Positions 16,753 to 26,900 of a stretch of 64,000 nucleotides of DNA are shown one piece after another (the stretch's first letter is position 1; every line of letters begins with the position of its first letter). The notes beneath the pieces are model-generated. The model was not told the DNA's origin and made no database searches. It worked only from the letters and a program-made list of their open reading frames with translations. Source of the DNA: LMUY01 sp964244585 (GTDB taxonomy: Bacteria > Pseudomonadota > Alphaproteobacteria > Acetobacterales > Acetobacteraceae). Both the position numbers and the translations under genes were made by a program. The DNA lies in contig CAXTJM010000009.1 in NCBI GenBank assembly GCA_964244585.1, positions 1 through 64,000 on the forward strand, written 5' to 3'.

Positions 16753-18048
16753 ATGACCGAACAGAGCCTGGCTGCCATTCCGCAGCGCTTCTTCTCCGCC
16801 CCGCTTGCCGAGACGGACCCGGCATTGGCCGCCGTGCTGCGGGCCGAACTGGCGCGCCAGCAGGACGGGATCGAGCTGATCGCCAGCGAGAACATCGTGT
16901 CCGCCGCGGTGCTGGAGGCGCAAGGCTCCGTCCTCACCAACAAATATGCCGAGGGATATCCCGGCCGCCGCTACTATGGCGGCTGCGTCGAGGTGGATGT
17001 GGCGGAACAGCTCGCCATCGACCGGGCCAAACAGCTCTTCGGCTGCGGCTTTGCCAACGTGCAGCCGCATTCCGGCGCGCAGGCCAACCAGGCCGTGATG
17101 CTGGCGACGGTGAAGCCCGGCGACACCATCCTGGGTATGAGCCTGGCGGCGGGCGGGCACCTGACCCACGGGGCGGCGCCGAACCTGTCCGGCAAGTGGT
17201 TCCGCGCCATCCAGTACGGCGTGCGGCGCGAGGACGGCCTGCTGGACTACGAGGAGCTGGAGCGGCTGGCCCGGACGGAGCAGCCGCGGATGATCATCGC
17301 CGGCGGATCGGCCTATCCGCGAGTGATCGATTTCGCCCGCATTCGTCGCGTGGCCGATGAGGTCGGGGCGATCTTCCTGGTGGACATGGCGCATTACGCC
17401 GGGCTGGTGGCGACCGGGTTGTACCCGTCGCCGTTTCCGCATGCCCAGGTGGTGACGACCACCACGCACAAGACCTTGCGGGGGCCCCGCGGCGGCATGA
17501 TCCTGACCAATGACGAGAAGCTGGCGAAGAAGATCAACTCCGCCGTCTTCCCCGGCTTGCAGGGCGGCCCGCTGATGCACGTCATCGCCGGCAAGGCGGC
17601 GGCGTTCGGGGAGGCGCTGCGTCCCGAGTTCCGCACCTACCAGAAGGCGGTGCTGGATAATGCCCGCATCTTGGGCGAGACGCTGCGCGCGCTTGGCTGC
17701 GACATCGTGACCGGCGGCACCGATTGCCACCTGGTGCTGGTGGATCTGCGGCCGAAGAACACGACGGGCAAGGCGGCGGAGGCGAGCCTGGAACGCGCGC
17801 TGATCACCGCCAACAAGAACGCCATTCCGTTCGACCCGGCGAAGCCGGCCGTCACCAGCGGCATCCGGCTGGGCAGCCCGGCTGCCACCACGCGCGGCTT
17901 CGGCGCCGCGGAGTTCCGCCAGGTGGGCGAGATGATCAACCAGGTGCTGGAAGGGCTGTCCCGCTCCAACGACGGCGGCAACGCCGCGGCGGAGCGGGCT
18001 GTGGCGGGGCGGGTGAGGGAGCTTTGCGCCCGTTATCCGATCTATTGA
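16753..18048 (+). CDS. glyA: Serine hydroxymethyltransferase
   Basis: 431 residues. A PLP enzyme interconverting serine and glycine with tetrahydrofolate. ELIASENI near the N-terminus, YAEGYPGRRYYGG and the PLP lysine in TTTTHKTLRGPRGG (about residue 240) are all intact. It starts at ATG 16753. It is followed after 64 nt by nrdR, a common alphaproteobacterial order. Confidence 0.98.
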   Translation: MTEQSLAAIPQRFFSAPLAETDPALAAVLRAELARQQDGIELIASENIVSAAVLEAQGSVLTNKYAEGYPGRRYYGGCVEVDVAEQLAIDRAKQLFGCGFANVQPHSGAQANQAVMLATVKPGDTILGMSLAAGGHLTHGAAPNLSGKWFRAIQYGVRREDGLLDYEELERLARTEQPRMIIAGGSAYPRVIDFARIRRVADEVGAIFLVDMAHYAGLVATGLYPSPFPHAQVVTTTTHKTLRGPRGGMILTNDEKLAKKINSAVFPGLQGGPLMHVIAGKAAAFGEALRPEFRTYQKAVLDNARILGETLRALGCDIVTGGTDCHLVLVDLRPKNTTGKAAEASLERALITANKNAIPFDPAKPAVTSGIRLGSPAATTRGFGAAEFRQVGEMINQVLEGLSRSNDGGNAAAERAVAGRVRELCARYPIY

Positions 18049-18063
18049 AGGTGCGGACGACCC

Positions 18064-18099
18064 CCATCCTCCGTCGCTCCCGCAGAGGGGTGGGGAAGG
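18064..18099. terminator. Imperfect hairpin between glyA and nrdR
   Basis: A C-rich arm (cccccatcctc) and a G-rich arm (gaggggtgggg), about 13 nt apart, can form an imperfect stem with one or two mismatches. No T-run follows. It may attenuate or stabilise the transcript between glyA and nrdR, or be a diverged relative of the other intergenic hairpins. Confidence 0.3.
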
Positions 18100-18112
18100 G
18101 CCTTTCCGCCCG

Positions 18113-18568
18113 ATGAGATGCCCGTTCTGTGGCCATGACGACACCCAGGTGAAGGACAGCCGGCCCAGCGAGGATTCGGCGGCCATCCGGCGCCGCCGGT
18201 TCTGCATCGGCTGCGGCCAGCGCTTCACCACGGTGGAGCGGGTCCAGCTTCGCGAACTCACCGTCGTGAAGTCGGATAGCCGCCGGGTGGCGTTCGACCG
18301 CGACAAGCTCGCCCGCTCGGTCCGGATCGCGTTGCGCAAGCGCCCGGTGAGCGATGAACGGATCGAACGCATCATCACCGGCATCGTCCGCCAGCTTGAG
18401 GCGTCCGGCGAAAACGACATCCCCTCCAAGCAGGTCGGCGAGATGGTGATGGAGACGTTGAAGGAGGTGGATGCCGTGGCCTATGTCCGCTTCGCCAGCG
18501 TGTACCGCAACTTCCGGGAGGCAAAGGATTTCGAGGCCTTCCTCGGCTCGCTCGAAGAACCCACATAG
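18113..18568 (+). CDS. nrdR: Transcriptional repressor NrdR
   Basis: 151 residues. An N-terminal zinc ribbon (CPFC at 3-6 and CIGC at about 31-34) is followed by an ATP-cone domain. It represses ribonucleotide reductase genes by binding NrdR boxes in response to ATP/dATP. It begins at ATG 18113 (MRCPFC) and is 6 nt upstream of ribD, the usual arrangement. Confidence 0.97.
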   Translation: MRCPFCGHDDTQVKDSRPSEDSAAIRRRRFCIGCGQRFTTVERVQLRELTVVKSDSRRVAFDRDKLARSVRIALRKRPVSDERIERIITGIVRQLEASGENDIPSKQVGEMVMETLKEVDAVAYVRFASVYRNFREAKDFEAFLGSLEEPT

Positions 18569-18574
18569 CGGCTT

Positions 18575-19669
18575 ATGGCGGACCCATCGCATATGCACGC
18601 CGCGTTGGCGTTGGCCCGGCGCGGCCTCGGCACGACTTGGCCGAACCCGTCCGTCGGATGCGTGATCGTGCGGGACGGCCAGGTGGTGGGCCGTGGCGCG
18701 ACGCAGCCGGGCGGGCGGCCCCATGCGGAGACACAGGCCTTGGCCATGGCCGGGGAGGCGGCTCGCGGCGCCGAAGCCTATGTCACCCTCGAACCGTGCA
18801 ACCACACCGGCCAGACACCGCCCTGCACCGAAGCGCTGATCGCTGCCGGCATCACCCGCGTGTTCATCGCTGGCAACGATCCGGATAGCCGCGTCGATGG
18901 CGCCGGCATCGCCCGGCTGCGCGCCGCGGGGGTGGAGGTCGTCACCGGGATGCTGAGCGCCGAGGCGGACGAGATGCAAGCCGGCTTCCTCCATCGTGTC
19001 AGGCATGGGCGGCCACTGGTGACCCTCAAGCTGGCAACCACGTTGGACGGCCGCATCGCCACACGCGGCGGGGAGAGCCAATGGATTACCGGCGCAGCGG
19101 CGCGGCAGGCGGCCCATGCGCTGCGGGGTCGGCACGACGCCGTCCTGGTTGGCGTCGGGACCGTTGCGGCAGACGATCCCGCCCTGACATGCCGCATTCC
19201 GGGCTTCCGGCCCACGCCCGTGGTGCGCATCGTCGTCGACTCCCACCTGCGCACTAGGTTGACCGCCAAGCTGGTTGCCACTGCAACGCATGACCCGACA
19301 TGGATCATCTATCGCGGCGGCGTGACGGCCGACCGGCGGGACGCCTTCGCGAGTGCCGGCGTGCGCCTGTTTGACGTGGCGGGGGGCGAGCGCGGCGTCG
19401 ACCTGCGGGCGGGATTACTAGCGCTGGGTGCCGCAGGTTTGACACGGGTGCTGGTTGAAGGGGGCGCGCAGATCGCAGCAGGATTTCTGCGGGACGGGCT
19501 GGTCGACCGGATCGCCTGGTTCCATGCCCCCTGCGTGATGGGCGGAGACGGTTGGCCGGCCGCCCAGGCATTCGGCGTCACCGCGCTCGGCCACATGCCA
19601 CGGTTCACCCGGACCAGCGTCCGCGCTCTAGGAGATGACATGTTGACCGAATTCGTGCGGGCGGCCTGA
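18575..19669 (+). CDS. ribD: Bifunctional riboflavin deaminase/reductase RibD
   Basis: 364 residues with two domains. The N-terminal deaminase (about 1-145) has zinc ligands in HAETQAL and EPCNHTGQTPPC; the family usually has Ser-His where this has Asn-His-Thr. The C-terminal reductase (about 150-364) contains KLATTLDGRIA and VEGGAQIAAGFL. It catalyses the second and third steps of riboflavin synthesis. It overlaps ribE by 1 nt. Confidence 0.96.
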   Translation: MADPSHMHAALALARRGLGTTWPNPSVGCVIVRDGQVVGRGATQPGGRPHAETQALAMAGEAARGAEAYVTLEPCNHTGQTPPCTEALIAAGITRVFIAGNDPDSRVDGAGIARLRAAGVEVVTGMLSAEADEMQAGFLHRVRHGRPLVTLKLATTLDGRIATRGGESQWITGAAARQAAHALRGRHDAVLVGVGTVAADDPALTCRIPGFRPTPVVRIVVDSHLRTRLTAKLVATATHDPTWIIYRGGVTADRRDAFASAGVRLFDVAGGERGVDLRAGLLALGAAGLTRVLVEGGAQIAAGFLRDGLVDRIAWFHAPCVMGGDGWPAAQAFGVTALGHMPRFTRTSVRALGDDMLTEFVRAA

Positions 19670-20262
19670 TGTTCACCGGGATCATCACCGCGGTCGGCCG
19701 CGTCCGCAGCATCGCCCCGATCGCGTCCGGGTTGGACATGCGGCTGGTGATCGAGCAGGCCTGGGCCGACCCGCCCGCCATCGGCGCGTCGATCGCCTGT
19801 TCCGGCTGCTGCCTCACCGCGGTGGAACTGGGCGCCGACTGGTTCGCGGTCGATGCCTCGGCCGAGACGCTGGCGCACACGACGCTCGGCACCTGGCAGC
19901 CGGGCACGCGGATCAACCTGGAGCGGGCGTTGCGCGTGGGGGATGAATTGGGCGGCCATATCGTGTCCGGCCACGTGGACGGGGTGGGGGAGGTGCTGGC
20001 CCGCGTGCCGGAAAACGGCTCCACCCGGTTCCGCATCCGGGTGCCAGCCGCCCTGGCCCGCTTCATCGCGCCGAAGGGCAGCGTCGGGCTGAACGGCGTT
20101 TCGCTGACCGTGAACGAGGTGGAGGGCGACATATTCGGCGTGAACATCATCCCGCACACGCTTGAGAATACGGATGTGGGGGGACTGGTGCCCGGCTCAC
20201 GGGTGAACATCGAGATCGACACGCTGGCCCGGTACGTGGCGCGGCTCGCCGAGACGGCGTAG
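19669..20262 (+). CDS. ribE: Riboflavin synthase, alpha subunit
   Basis: 197 residues made of two lumazine-binding repeats. The N-terminus is MFTGII, and each repeat has its own hydrophobic core (SGCCLTAVELG; NGVSLTVNEVEGD), with GGHIVSGHVDGVG at the junction. It dismutates two 6,7-dimethyl-8-ribityllumazine molecules to riboflavin. It overlaps the ribD stop and precedes ribB by 9 nt. Confidence 0.96.
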   Translation: MFTGIITAVGRVRSIAPIASGLDMRLVIEQAWADPPAIGASIACSGCCLTAVELGADWFAVDASAETLAHTTLGTWQPGTRINLERALRVGDELGGHIVSGHVDGVGEVLARVPENGSTRFRIRVPAALARFIAPKGSVGLNGVSLTVNEVEGDIFGVNIIPHTLENTDVGGLVPGSRVNIEIDTLARYVARLAETA

Positions 20263-20271
20263 GAACGCCGC

Positions 20272-21399
20272 ATGAGCGAATTGAAGCGTGCGACGCTGCA
20301 CGACTACATCACCAGCGCGGCTGACATCATCGAGGAAGCCCGGTGCGGCCGGATGTTCATCCTGGTGGATGACGAGGACCGGGAGAACGAGGGCGACCTG
20401 GTCATCCCCGCCCAGTTCGCCACGCCGGACGCGATCAACTTCATGGCCCGGCACGCGCGCGGGCTGATCTGCCTGGCGATGACGCGGCACCGCGTCGAAC
20501 AGCTCGGCCTGCCATTGATGGCCCAGGCCAACGGCACCCGGCACCAGACTGCATTCACCGTCTCGATCGAGGCGCGCGAGGGGGTGACGACGGGCATCTC
20601 CGCGCATGACCGCGCCCGTACCATCGCCGTTGCGATTAATCCGGAGATGGGGCGCGACCAGATCACGACGCCGGGCCACGTCTTCCCCCTGGTCGCTCGC
20701 GAAGGCGGGGCACTGATCCGCGCAGGCCATACCGAGGCAGCGGTGGACATTGCCCGCCTGGCCGGCCTGAATCCGGCGGGCGTGATCTGCGAGGTCATGA
20801 ACGACGACGGGTCGATGGCACGCCTGCCGGACCTGATCTCCTTCGCCCAGCATCATAACCTGAAGCTGGGCACCATCGCGGATCTGATCGCCCATCGTCG
20901 CCGTACCGAGCGCCTGATCCGCCGCATCACCGACGGCGCTACCCTGCAGGCCGAGGGCGGGGAGTGGAAGCTGATCGTCTACGCCAACACGGTCGAGTAT
21001 GCCGAACACCTGGTTCTGGTGAAGGGCGACCTGGCGGAAGGCCCGCCTCCATTGGTGCGCGTCCATGCCGTCGACCTGCTGGGCGACATGCTCGGCGGCC
21101 CGCACGGCTACGAACTGCACAGCGCCATGCGGATGATCGCGGCCGAGGGCAGGGGAGTCGTGGTGCTGATCCGGGAGGCGATTCCGACCTCGCTTTCGGA
21201 CCGGGTAGAGAAGATGGGTGACAGCCCGCGGCCCGTGCGGTCCTTGCGGGACTACGGCGTGGGCGCGCAGATACTGGTCGATCTCGGCGTGAACGACATG
21301 GTGTTGATTTCGAACACCCGCCGCATCGTCGTGGGCCTGGAGGCTTACGGGCTGAACATCGTCAGCCAACGGCCGATCGAGGGTGGTGCCGCCGAGTGA
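20272..21399 (+). CDS. ribB: 3,4-dihydroxy-2-butanone-4-phosphate synthase with a degenerate GTP cyclohydrolase II domain
   Basis: 375 residues. The N-terminal DHBP synthase domain (about 1-205) is intact, with DDEDRENEGDL and the GHT and TTG motifs. The C-terminal domain (about 206-375) has the GTP cyclohydrolase II fold, but the zinc-binding cysteines are missing: where the family has the EC-x-T-GD-x-F-GS-x-x-C-D-C pattern, this has RVHAVDLLGDMLGGPHGYEL. This matches the described RibBX hybrid of proteobacteria. GTP cyclohydrolase II activity must come from elsewhere in the genome. Confidence 0.93.
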   Translation: MSELKRATLHDYITSAADIIEEARCGRMFILVDDEDRENEGDLVIPAQFATPDAINFMARHARGLICLAMTRHRVEQLGLPLMAQANGTRHQTAFTVSIEAREGVTTGISAHDRARTIAVAINPEMGRDQITTPGHVFPLVAREGGALIRAGHTEAAVDIARLAGLNPAGVICEVMNDDGSMARLPDLISFAQHHNLKLGTIADLIAHRRRTERLIRRITDGATLQAEGGEWKLIVYANTVEYAEHLVLVKGDLAEGPPPLVRVHAVDLLGDMLGGPHGYELHSAMRMIAAEGRGVVVLIREAIPTSLSDRVEKMGDSPRPVRSLRDYGVGAQILVDLGVNDMVLISNTRRIVVGLEAYGLNIVSQRPIEGGAAE

Positions 21400-21878
21400 G
21401 CACGATCGATGCGCCGCTGCCGACCGCACCGGACGTGCCCGGCGCACCCGCCCGCATCCTCCTGGTCCGCGCGCCGTATTATCGGGCGGTGGTGGACGGG
21501 ATGACGGAAGCGGCCCTGCGCATCCTCGGGGAGGCACGGGCGACGCATACGATGCTCGACGTGGCGGGCGCGTTCGAACTGCCGCAGGCCATCCGGATCG
21601 CGCTGCGGGGCGGCGAGCGCTTCGATGGCTTTATCGCGCTGGGCTGCGTGATACGTGGAGAAACAGACCATTACGACTTCATCTGCGCAACCAGCATGAA
21701 CGGGCTGATGGACGTGGCCCTGCAATACGGCATCGCCCTCGGCACCGGGTTGCTGACGGTCGACAGCTTGGCGCAGGCCATCGCCCGTTCCAGTTCGGAC
21801 GGGCATAACAAAGGGGCCGAAGCGGCTGTTGCGGCGCTTTGCCAGGTGAACGCGGCCCGGCGGCTCGGCGCGGCCTGA
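21396..21878 (+). CDS. ribH: 6,7-dimethyl-8-ribityllumazine synthase
   Basis: 160 residues, using a GTG start at 21396 that overlaps the ribB stop by 4 nt. GAFELP, GCVIRGETDHYDFI and HNKGAEAA correspond to the substrate and phosphate sites. It condenses DHBP with the ribityl pyrimidine. The stop overlaps the nusB start. Confidence 0.95.
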   Translation: MSTIDAPLPTAPDVPGAPARILLVRAPYYRAVVDGMTEAALRILGEARATHTMLDVAGAFELPQAIRIALRGGERFDGFIALGCVIRGETDHYDFICATSMNGLMDVALQYGIALGTGLLTVDSLAQAIARSSSDGHNKGAEAAVAALCQVNAARRLGAA

Positions 21879-22378
21879 TGGGCAAAGCCGCCAAGGGCCG
21901 GCCGCGCACCGCCAGCCGTGTCGCCGCCGTGCAGGCACTTTTCCAGTCCGAGCAGTCGGGCGAGGCCGTGGAGACCATCGTCGACCAGTTCGTCCGCCAC
22001 CGCCTGGGTGAGATCCCGGGATCGGGCGGGTTCGAGGATGGGCGCGTGCCGGATGCTGACGTCAAGCTGTTCATCCGCATCGTCCGCCGCGCCGTGCAGG
22101 AGCAGGATGCGCTGGATCGGCTGGTCTCCGACGCCCTGCCTGCCGAGTGGCCGTTCACCCGGCTGGATCCTGTCCTGCGGGCACTGCTTCGCGCCGCGGG
22201 CGCCGAATTGGGCATGTCGGACGGGCCGCCGGCTCGCGTGGTGCTGAACGAGTACCTGGACGTTGCCCACGGCTTCTTCACCGGCGATGAGCCGCGGATG
22301 GTCAATGGATTGCTGGACCGCATGGCCCGATCGTTGCGGACTGGCGAATTCCAGGCCGTGGAGGGGCAGACTGGCTGA
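21878..22378 (+). CDS. nusB: Transcription antitermination factor NusB
   Basis: 166 residues, all-helical. The N-terminus (RTASRVAAVQALFQSEQSG) and the C-terminal LNEYLDVAHGFFTGDEPRMVNGLLD are typical. It binds boxA RNA with NusE/S10 in rRNA antitermination. Translation is coupled to ribH by TGATG. Confidence 0.95.
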   Translation: MGKAAKGRPRTASRVAAVQALFQSEQSGEAVETIVDQFVRHRLGEIPGSGGFEDGRVPDADVKLFIRIVRRAVQEQDALDRLVSDALPAEWPFTRLDPVLRALLRAAGAELGMSDGPPARVVLNEYLDVAHGFFTGDEPRMVNGLLDRMARSLRTGEFQAVEGQTG

Positions 22379-22380
22379 AG

Positions 22381-23310
22381 ATGGGTCTACCACCGGAATT
22401 TTCCCGTATCGCCAGGCACTTCCGTCCGATTGCCGGGCCTGGATCGTTGGGTCTGACCGACGATGCCGCGGTGTTCGCCTCTCCGGCTGGTCGGGAGCTG
22501 GTCATGACGGCGGACGCCATGGTCGAGGGCGTCCATTTTCTGCCCGGCACTGCCGCCAGCCTGGTCGCACGGAAATTACTGCGGGTGAACCTGTCCGACC
22601 TGGCAGCCATGGGAGCCGAGCCGTTCGGTTATCTTGTCACGATGTCCGTTCCCCGGCACCTTGGGGATGATTGGTTCGGCGGGTTTGCCGCCGGGCTGCA
22701 CCAGGACCAACGCGAGTTCGGCCTCTCCCTGTTAGGTGGCGATACGACGGAGACGCCAGGTCCGCTCACCCTGTCGCTGACGGCAGTGGGCCATGTCGAC
22801 GCAGGCGCGGCGATCCTGCGATCGGGCGCGCGGATCGGCGACGACCTCTGGGTGACCGGCACGATCGGAGACGGGGTGCTGGGATTGCATGCGGCGCGCG
22901 GCGAGTTGCCGGATCCGGACGGCTACCTCCGTGGACGCTATGACCTGCCGACTCCCAGGCTTGGTATGCCGCTGGCCGGGTGGGCCCATGCCGCCATGGA
23001 CGTTTCGGATGGTTTGTTCCAGGACCTCGGCCATATCTGCCGCGCCAGTGGAGTGGCGGCCCTGGTGGAGACCGCGCGCATCCCGCTTTCCAGACAGGCG
23101 GCAGCCGCCGGTCCTGCCTGGCTGGAGACGGCCTGGGTCGGCGGGGACGATTACGAGTTGCTGCTTGCCGCCCCCGCCGGGCTCAAGCCACCGGCCGGCG
23201 TCGCAGCCACGCGGATCGGGCATTTCGAGGCCGGCGAAGGTGTGATGGCGATCGGTCCGAATGGCCCGATGCCGTCACTTGCCGACCGTGGCTGGAGCCA
23301 TTTCGCCTGA
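22381..23310 (+). CDS. thiL: Thiamine-monophosphate kinase
   Basis: 309 residues of the AIR-synthase-related fold. LTDDAAVF, the DAMVEGVHF motif, NLSDLAAMGA, LLGGDTTE and the late MDVSDGLFQDLGHIC and GGDDYELL are all present. It phosphorylates thiamine monophosphate to the diphosphate cofactor. It is the last gene of the nrdR-rib-nusB run, 2 nt after nusB. Confidence 0.96.
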   Translation: MGLPPEFSRIARHFRPIAGPGSLGLTDDAAVFASPAGRELVMTADAMVEGVHFLPGTAASLVARKLLRVNLSDLAAMGAEPFGYLVTMSVPRHLGDDWFGGFAAGLHQDQREFGLSLLGGDTTETPGPLTLSLTAVGHVDAGAAILRSGARIGDDLWVTGTIGDGVLGLHAARGELPDPDGYLRGRYDLPTPRLGMPLAGWAHAAMDVSDGLFQDLGHICRASGVAALVETARIPLSRQAAAAGPAWLETAWVGGDDYELLLAAPAGLKPPAGVAATRIGHFEAGEGVMAIGPNGPMPSLADRGWSHFA

Positions 23311-23352
23311 TGGCTCGTTGATGGCTGCCGATCGATCAGGAGGCCCCGAGGC

Positions 23353-23526
23353 CTAAGTTGCAAGCCAATGAACGGCGCTGCACAGACCAAGCGTCGCGGC
23401 CAGTTGCCCCATCAGGGCGAGGCAGTTGAACACGCTCAGCTTGCCATCATCTTGCGCCGGAAGGTCGTATAGCGCGTGAACAACCTGTTCTGTGTGCTGG
23501 GCGTATTGGATTGACTGGGGTTTCAT
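23353..23526 (-). CDS. Small hypothetical protein (57 aa)
   Basis: ATG 23526 to TAG on the minus strand encodes 57 residues (start MKPQSIQYAQHTEQ, end CSAVHWLAT). The composition looks coding, with a hydrophobic C-terminal half. No ribosome-binding site is obvious and no family is recognised. It occupies part of the 465-bp gap between thiL and tRNA-Thr. Confidence 0.38.
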   Translation of the reverse strand: MKPQSIQYAQHTEQVVHALYDLPAQDDGKLSVFNCLALMGQLAATLGLCSAVHWLAT

Positions 23527-23736
23527 AGCAGGTTTTCATCGCTTTCGATCGTCTTTCCGTCCAGCCTGCCGTGACAGGTAATGGGACATCGTTCTCCTAC
23601 GCTTCATCAGGCAAGGCATAAACGGTGACCCGGAGCTATATGTTATGCGGGTGCGGTATGCATGCGGCTTGCTACTGTATGGCATCGATGACCAAGCCAG
23701 GTGGTCGCAGCGATACGATTGAGTGGTCGTGACGCG

Positions 23737-23764
23737 TTGCAGGAGGAACCAGGGACCGTTATAC
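23737..23764 (+). promoter_or_regulatory. Candidate sigma70-type promoter of tRNA-Thr
   Basis: TTGCAG (23737-23742) and TTATAC (23759-23764) are separated by 16 nt and lie 12 bp upstream of the tRNA. Both hexamers are close to the consensus and the spacing is right. Confidence 0.5.
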
Positions 23765-23775
23765 CGCGACACGCT

Positions 23776-23850
<75 letters not shown>

Positions 23851-23984
23851 CTTGAATCAAGTCGTTAGCTGTAAGTCCGGTTCGGCTACGCAATGGTGCG
23901 TTTTTGTGAACGGACCTGTTTCGGACCCGCGGGGCTGGCGTTTTGTTTCGTCCTCCTTGGCCGAGACACTTTCAAGCCGGCTGG

Positions 23985-26900
23985 TCAGGCCACGTAGCGG
24001 CCACCGCTGGCCTTGCGCGCCTGCCCCAGCGCGGCCAGGGCTTCGAGCATGGGAGCCAGCTTGGCGGGGCGGACGCCGCGGAACTGCCGGGCCAGGTCGG
24101 TGGGGCCAGCGCCGGTGGTGCGGGCCAGTGCGGCACGGAGGGCCACGTATTGCGCCCCCACTGCCTTGGGCCAGGCAGGCAGGGCCGCATCAGCTTCCAT
24201 GGGCATGGCAAGCTGCTCCTTTCGGGCGGCTTGGGCCACCTCCGCCGGGGCTTGGTAGTCGGGGCGTAGCCATCGCACCTGCCCGGCGGCTTCCTCCGCC
24301 ACACGCTCGCGGTTCAGGGCCACCACACGTTCCACGATGGCGGCGGCGGGAAGGTCCGCGGGCCAGCCGTAGGCAGCGGCCACGGCCGCGTCCAGGCGGT
24401 CGTGCAGGTGCCGCAGCACCTCGACGTGTCCGGCGTCCATCACGTCCCGCTCCGCCGGCGTGAGGGGGCGGGCGGCGCGAATCGCGGTTAGGACGTTATA
24501 CAGGCCGGTCAAGGTCAAGTGGGGGTGCGCGGCTAGGCGTGCTCTACGAAGCGCGTCCAGTTCCTCCGCAAGTGCGGCAATCTCGTTGGCTTGTGCGGGG
24601 GTGGCGGCTGGGAAGGGGAACGGGTCAAAGCAGCGCGTTTTGTTGTAACGAGGATCATTACCGAACCCCAGCCACCCACCGGCAGCCGGTGCCCAGGTAC
24701 CGTGGATGCGCGATGACAGTACCCCCAAGTGAAACGCATCTGCCGTGGCAATGCACACAAGCATATTGTCTGGCAGCAACGTCGGGGTTGGAACAGGAAA
24801 ATGCGATGCTTCGCCGTTTCCACGGTCGCTACGTAGCGGAGCAAACCTCGGAGGGCAGCTCGCAGTTCCGGCCGGGGCTTGCCATGGAGCCACCATAGCC
24901 GCGCGTATGTGGCGCTATCGGGGCTACTGTCGGCCCGCGCATCCCGTTCCGGTTTCACATGCAGCAGCAAGTGTTGGAACACAGCCGGGAACTGTTGCCG
25001 CACCTCCGCCTCCGTCAGCCCGAACAGGTCTATGACCATCACACCACGGCTGCGCCCGGACATGTCCTTGCCGTTCAGGTAGGGTCGGATACGCGCTTCT
25101 AAGCCTGGCACGCGGCCTAATCCCAGCGCCGCCGCCGTTGCGGGCGAGACAATGAACCCGGCACCGTGCAGCTTCATGCCCGGGCTGCAAATCCGTTCGT
25201 TGGCCCGTAATGCCCGGGCTGCATCAGGGCTGGCACCCACTGTCAGGTCAGCGTTCACCACGCCTTCCCGCTCGGTCAACACTACGTCCGGCACCGCGCC
25301 CGTGCCCTCCCGCATGACGGTCAATAGCCGTCCTGTCCCGGTGCCCGGGGCTGCCACAGTCATTGCAATCCGTACTGCCGCTGCCCCGCTGCCTTGTGCC
25401 CAAGGGTGATCCGGGACAGCGAAGACCAGGTGCAGAGGCTTCGCACCTTCCATCGCCGTTGCCATCACGCGGCGGCAGAACACTTGCCGGATGCTGTTGC
25501 TGGTGATGAAGCCCAACCGGCGAGCCTTGCCAGCCCGCACCGCCTCCGCCGCACGCCACCAAAAGAACATGGCAAGGTCCGCAGATTGCGGCACCTCGGG
25601 GTAAGCGGCCCATAGCGCCTCCGCATATCCGCCGCCCAACTCCGCCCGCAAATCCTTTCCGGCCACGAAGGGCGGGTTACCCACGATGAAGTCTGCTGCG
25701 GGCCAGGGCGCTTGCTTGCCCCCCACCGGACGCAACGTAAGCACCTGGTCCGTCAGGTCCGGTACTTGTTCGCCCGTGATGGGGTGCGCGGTGGTGCGGC
25801 CTCCCCAGCGGGACACAGGGCGCCCGGCCTTGTCCCTGTCCGCCTCCGTCCGGGTGTAGGACAGCAGCGCATCGGCCTCCTGGATTGTTCGGAAGTCGCG
25901 CAAGATCGGCTCCGCCGGGGGTGCCGCGCCGTTCGTGCGGAAGTGCCATTGGAGGTAGCCGATCCACAGCACCAGTTCGGCCACCGGCACGGCGCGGGGG
26001 TTCACGTCCAGGCCAAGGAACTGGTGCGGGTCCACCGTGGCCCCGGCCAGGTCCAGCACGCCGGCGTCCCCCCGGCCATATCCCGCCAGAGTGTCCAGCA
26101 CCTCGCCTTCCAGGCGCTTCATCAATTCCAGCGTGACGTACAGGAAGTTGCCGGTGCCGCACGCCGGGTCCAGCACGCGGACGGCGCAGAGAGAGGCGTG
26201 GAAGCCACGCACCAGCGCCGCGGCAGCCGGGGCGTCATCGGCCCGCATAGCCGCTTCCGCCGCCGCCCGCACGCCGTCCCACTCCGCCCGCAACGGCTCC
26301 ATGACGGTGGGCAACACCAGCCGCTCCACGAACGGTCGGGGCGTGAACTCGGCCCCCAACCGGCCCCGTTCCTTCCGCTCCAAGGCGTTTTCCAGCAGCG
26401 TGCCGAAGATGGCCGGTTCCACGTCCGCCCAATCCTTGCCAGCCGCCATGATGAGCAGGTTCAGCTCGTCCGCCGTCACCGGCAAAGGATCGGCTCCGCC
26501 GTGGACGCCGGGGCGGAACAGGCCACCGTTGAAGCGCAGCAACGGCGCGGCCAGGGCCGCGGAAAAGCCGCCTGCATCCATCGTGCGCCACATCTCCGCC
26601 ACCAGCCCCAAGAACGCCGGAAGGTTGCCGTGGCAGCGCCGCAGCAGGTCGGAAAAGCTGGTGCGCTCCGGCAGCAGCCCCACGGATTGCGCGAACATGC
26701 AGAAGATGCAGCGCATCAGGAATGTCGCGACGTGCGCGGGGGCGTGACGCGGCTTGCCCGGGCTGCCCTCCAGCGCCGCGGCGAGTTTGGCGAGCAAGGC
26801 GGCAATATCGCGCGTCACCTCTGCCCGGCGCAACGCCGGGTCCAGCGCCTTCGGCTCCAGCCATACGGCCCGTAGCCCATCGCGAACCTCCGCCCGGCGT

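Noticed and set aside
18050..18575. FMN riboswitch in front of the rib genes
   Set aside because: The genes are tightly spaced behind glyA and nrdR and no conserved RFN element sequence was recognised.
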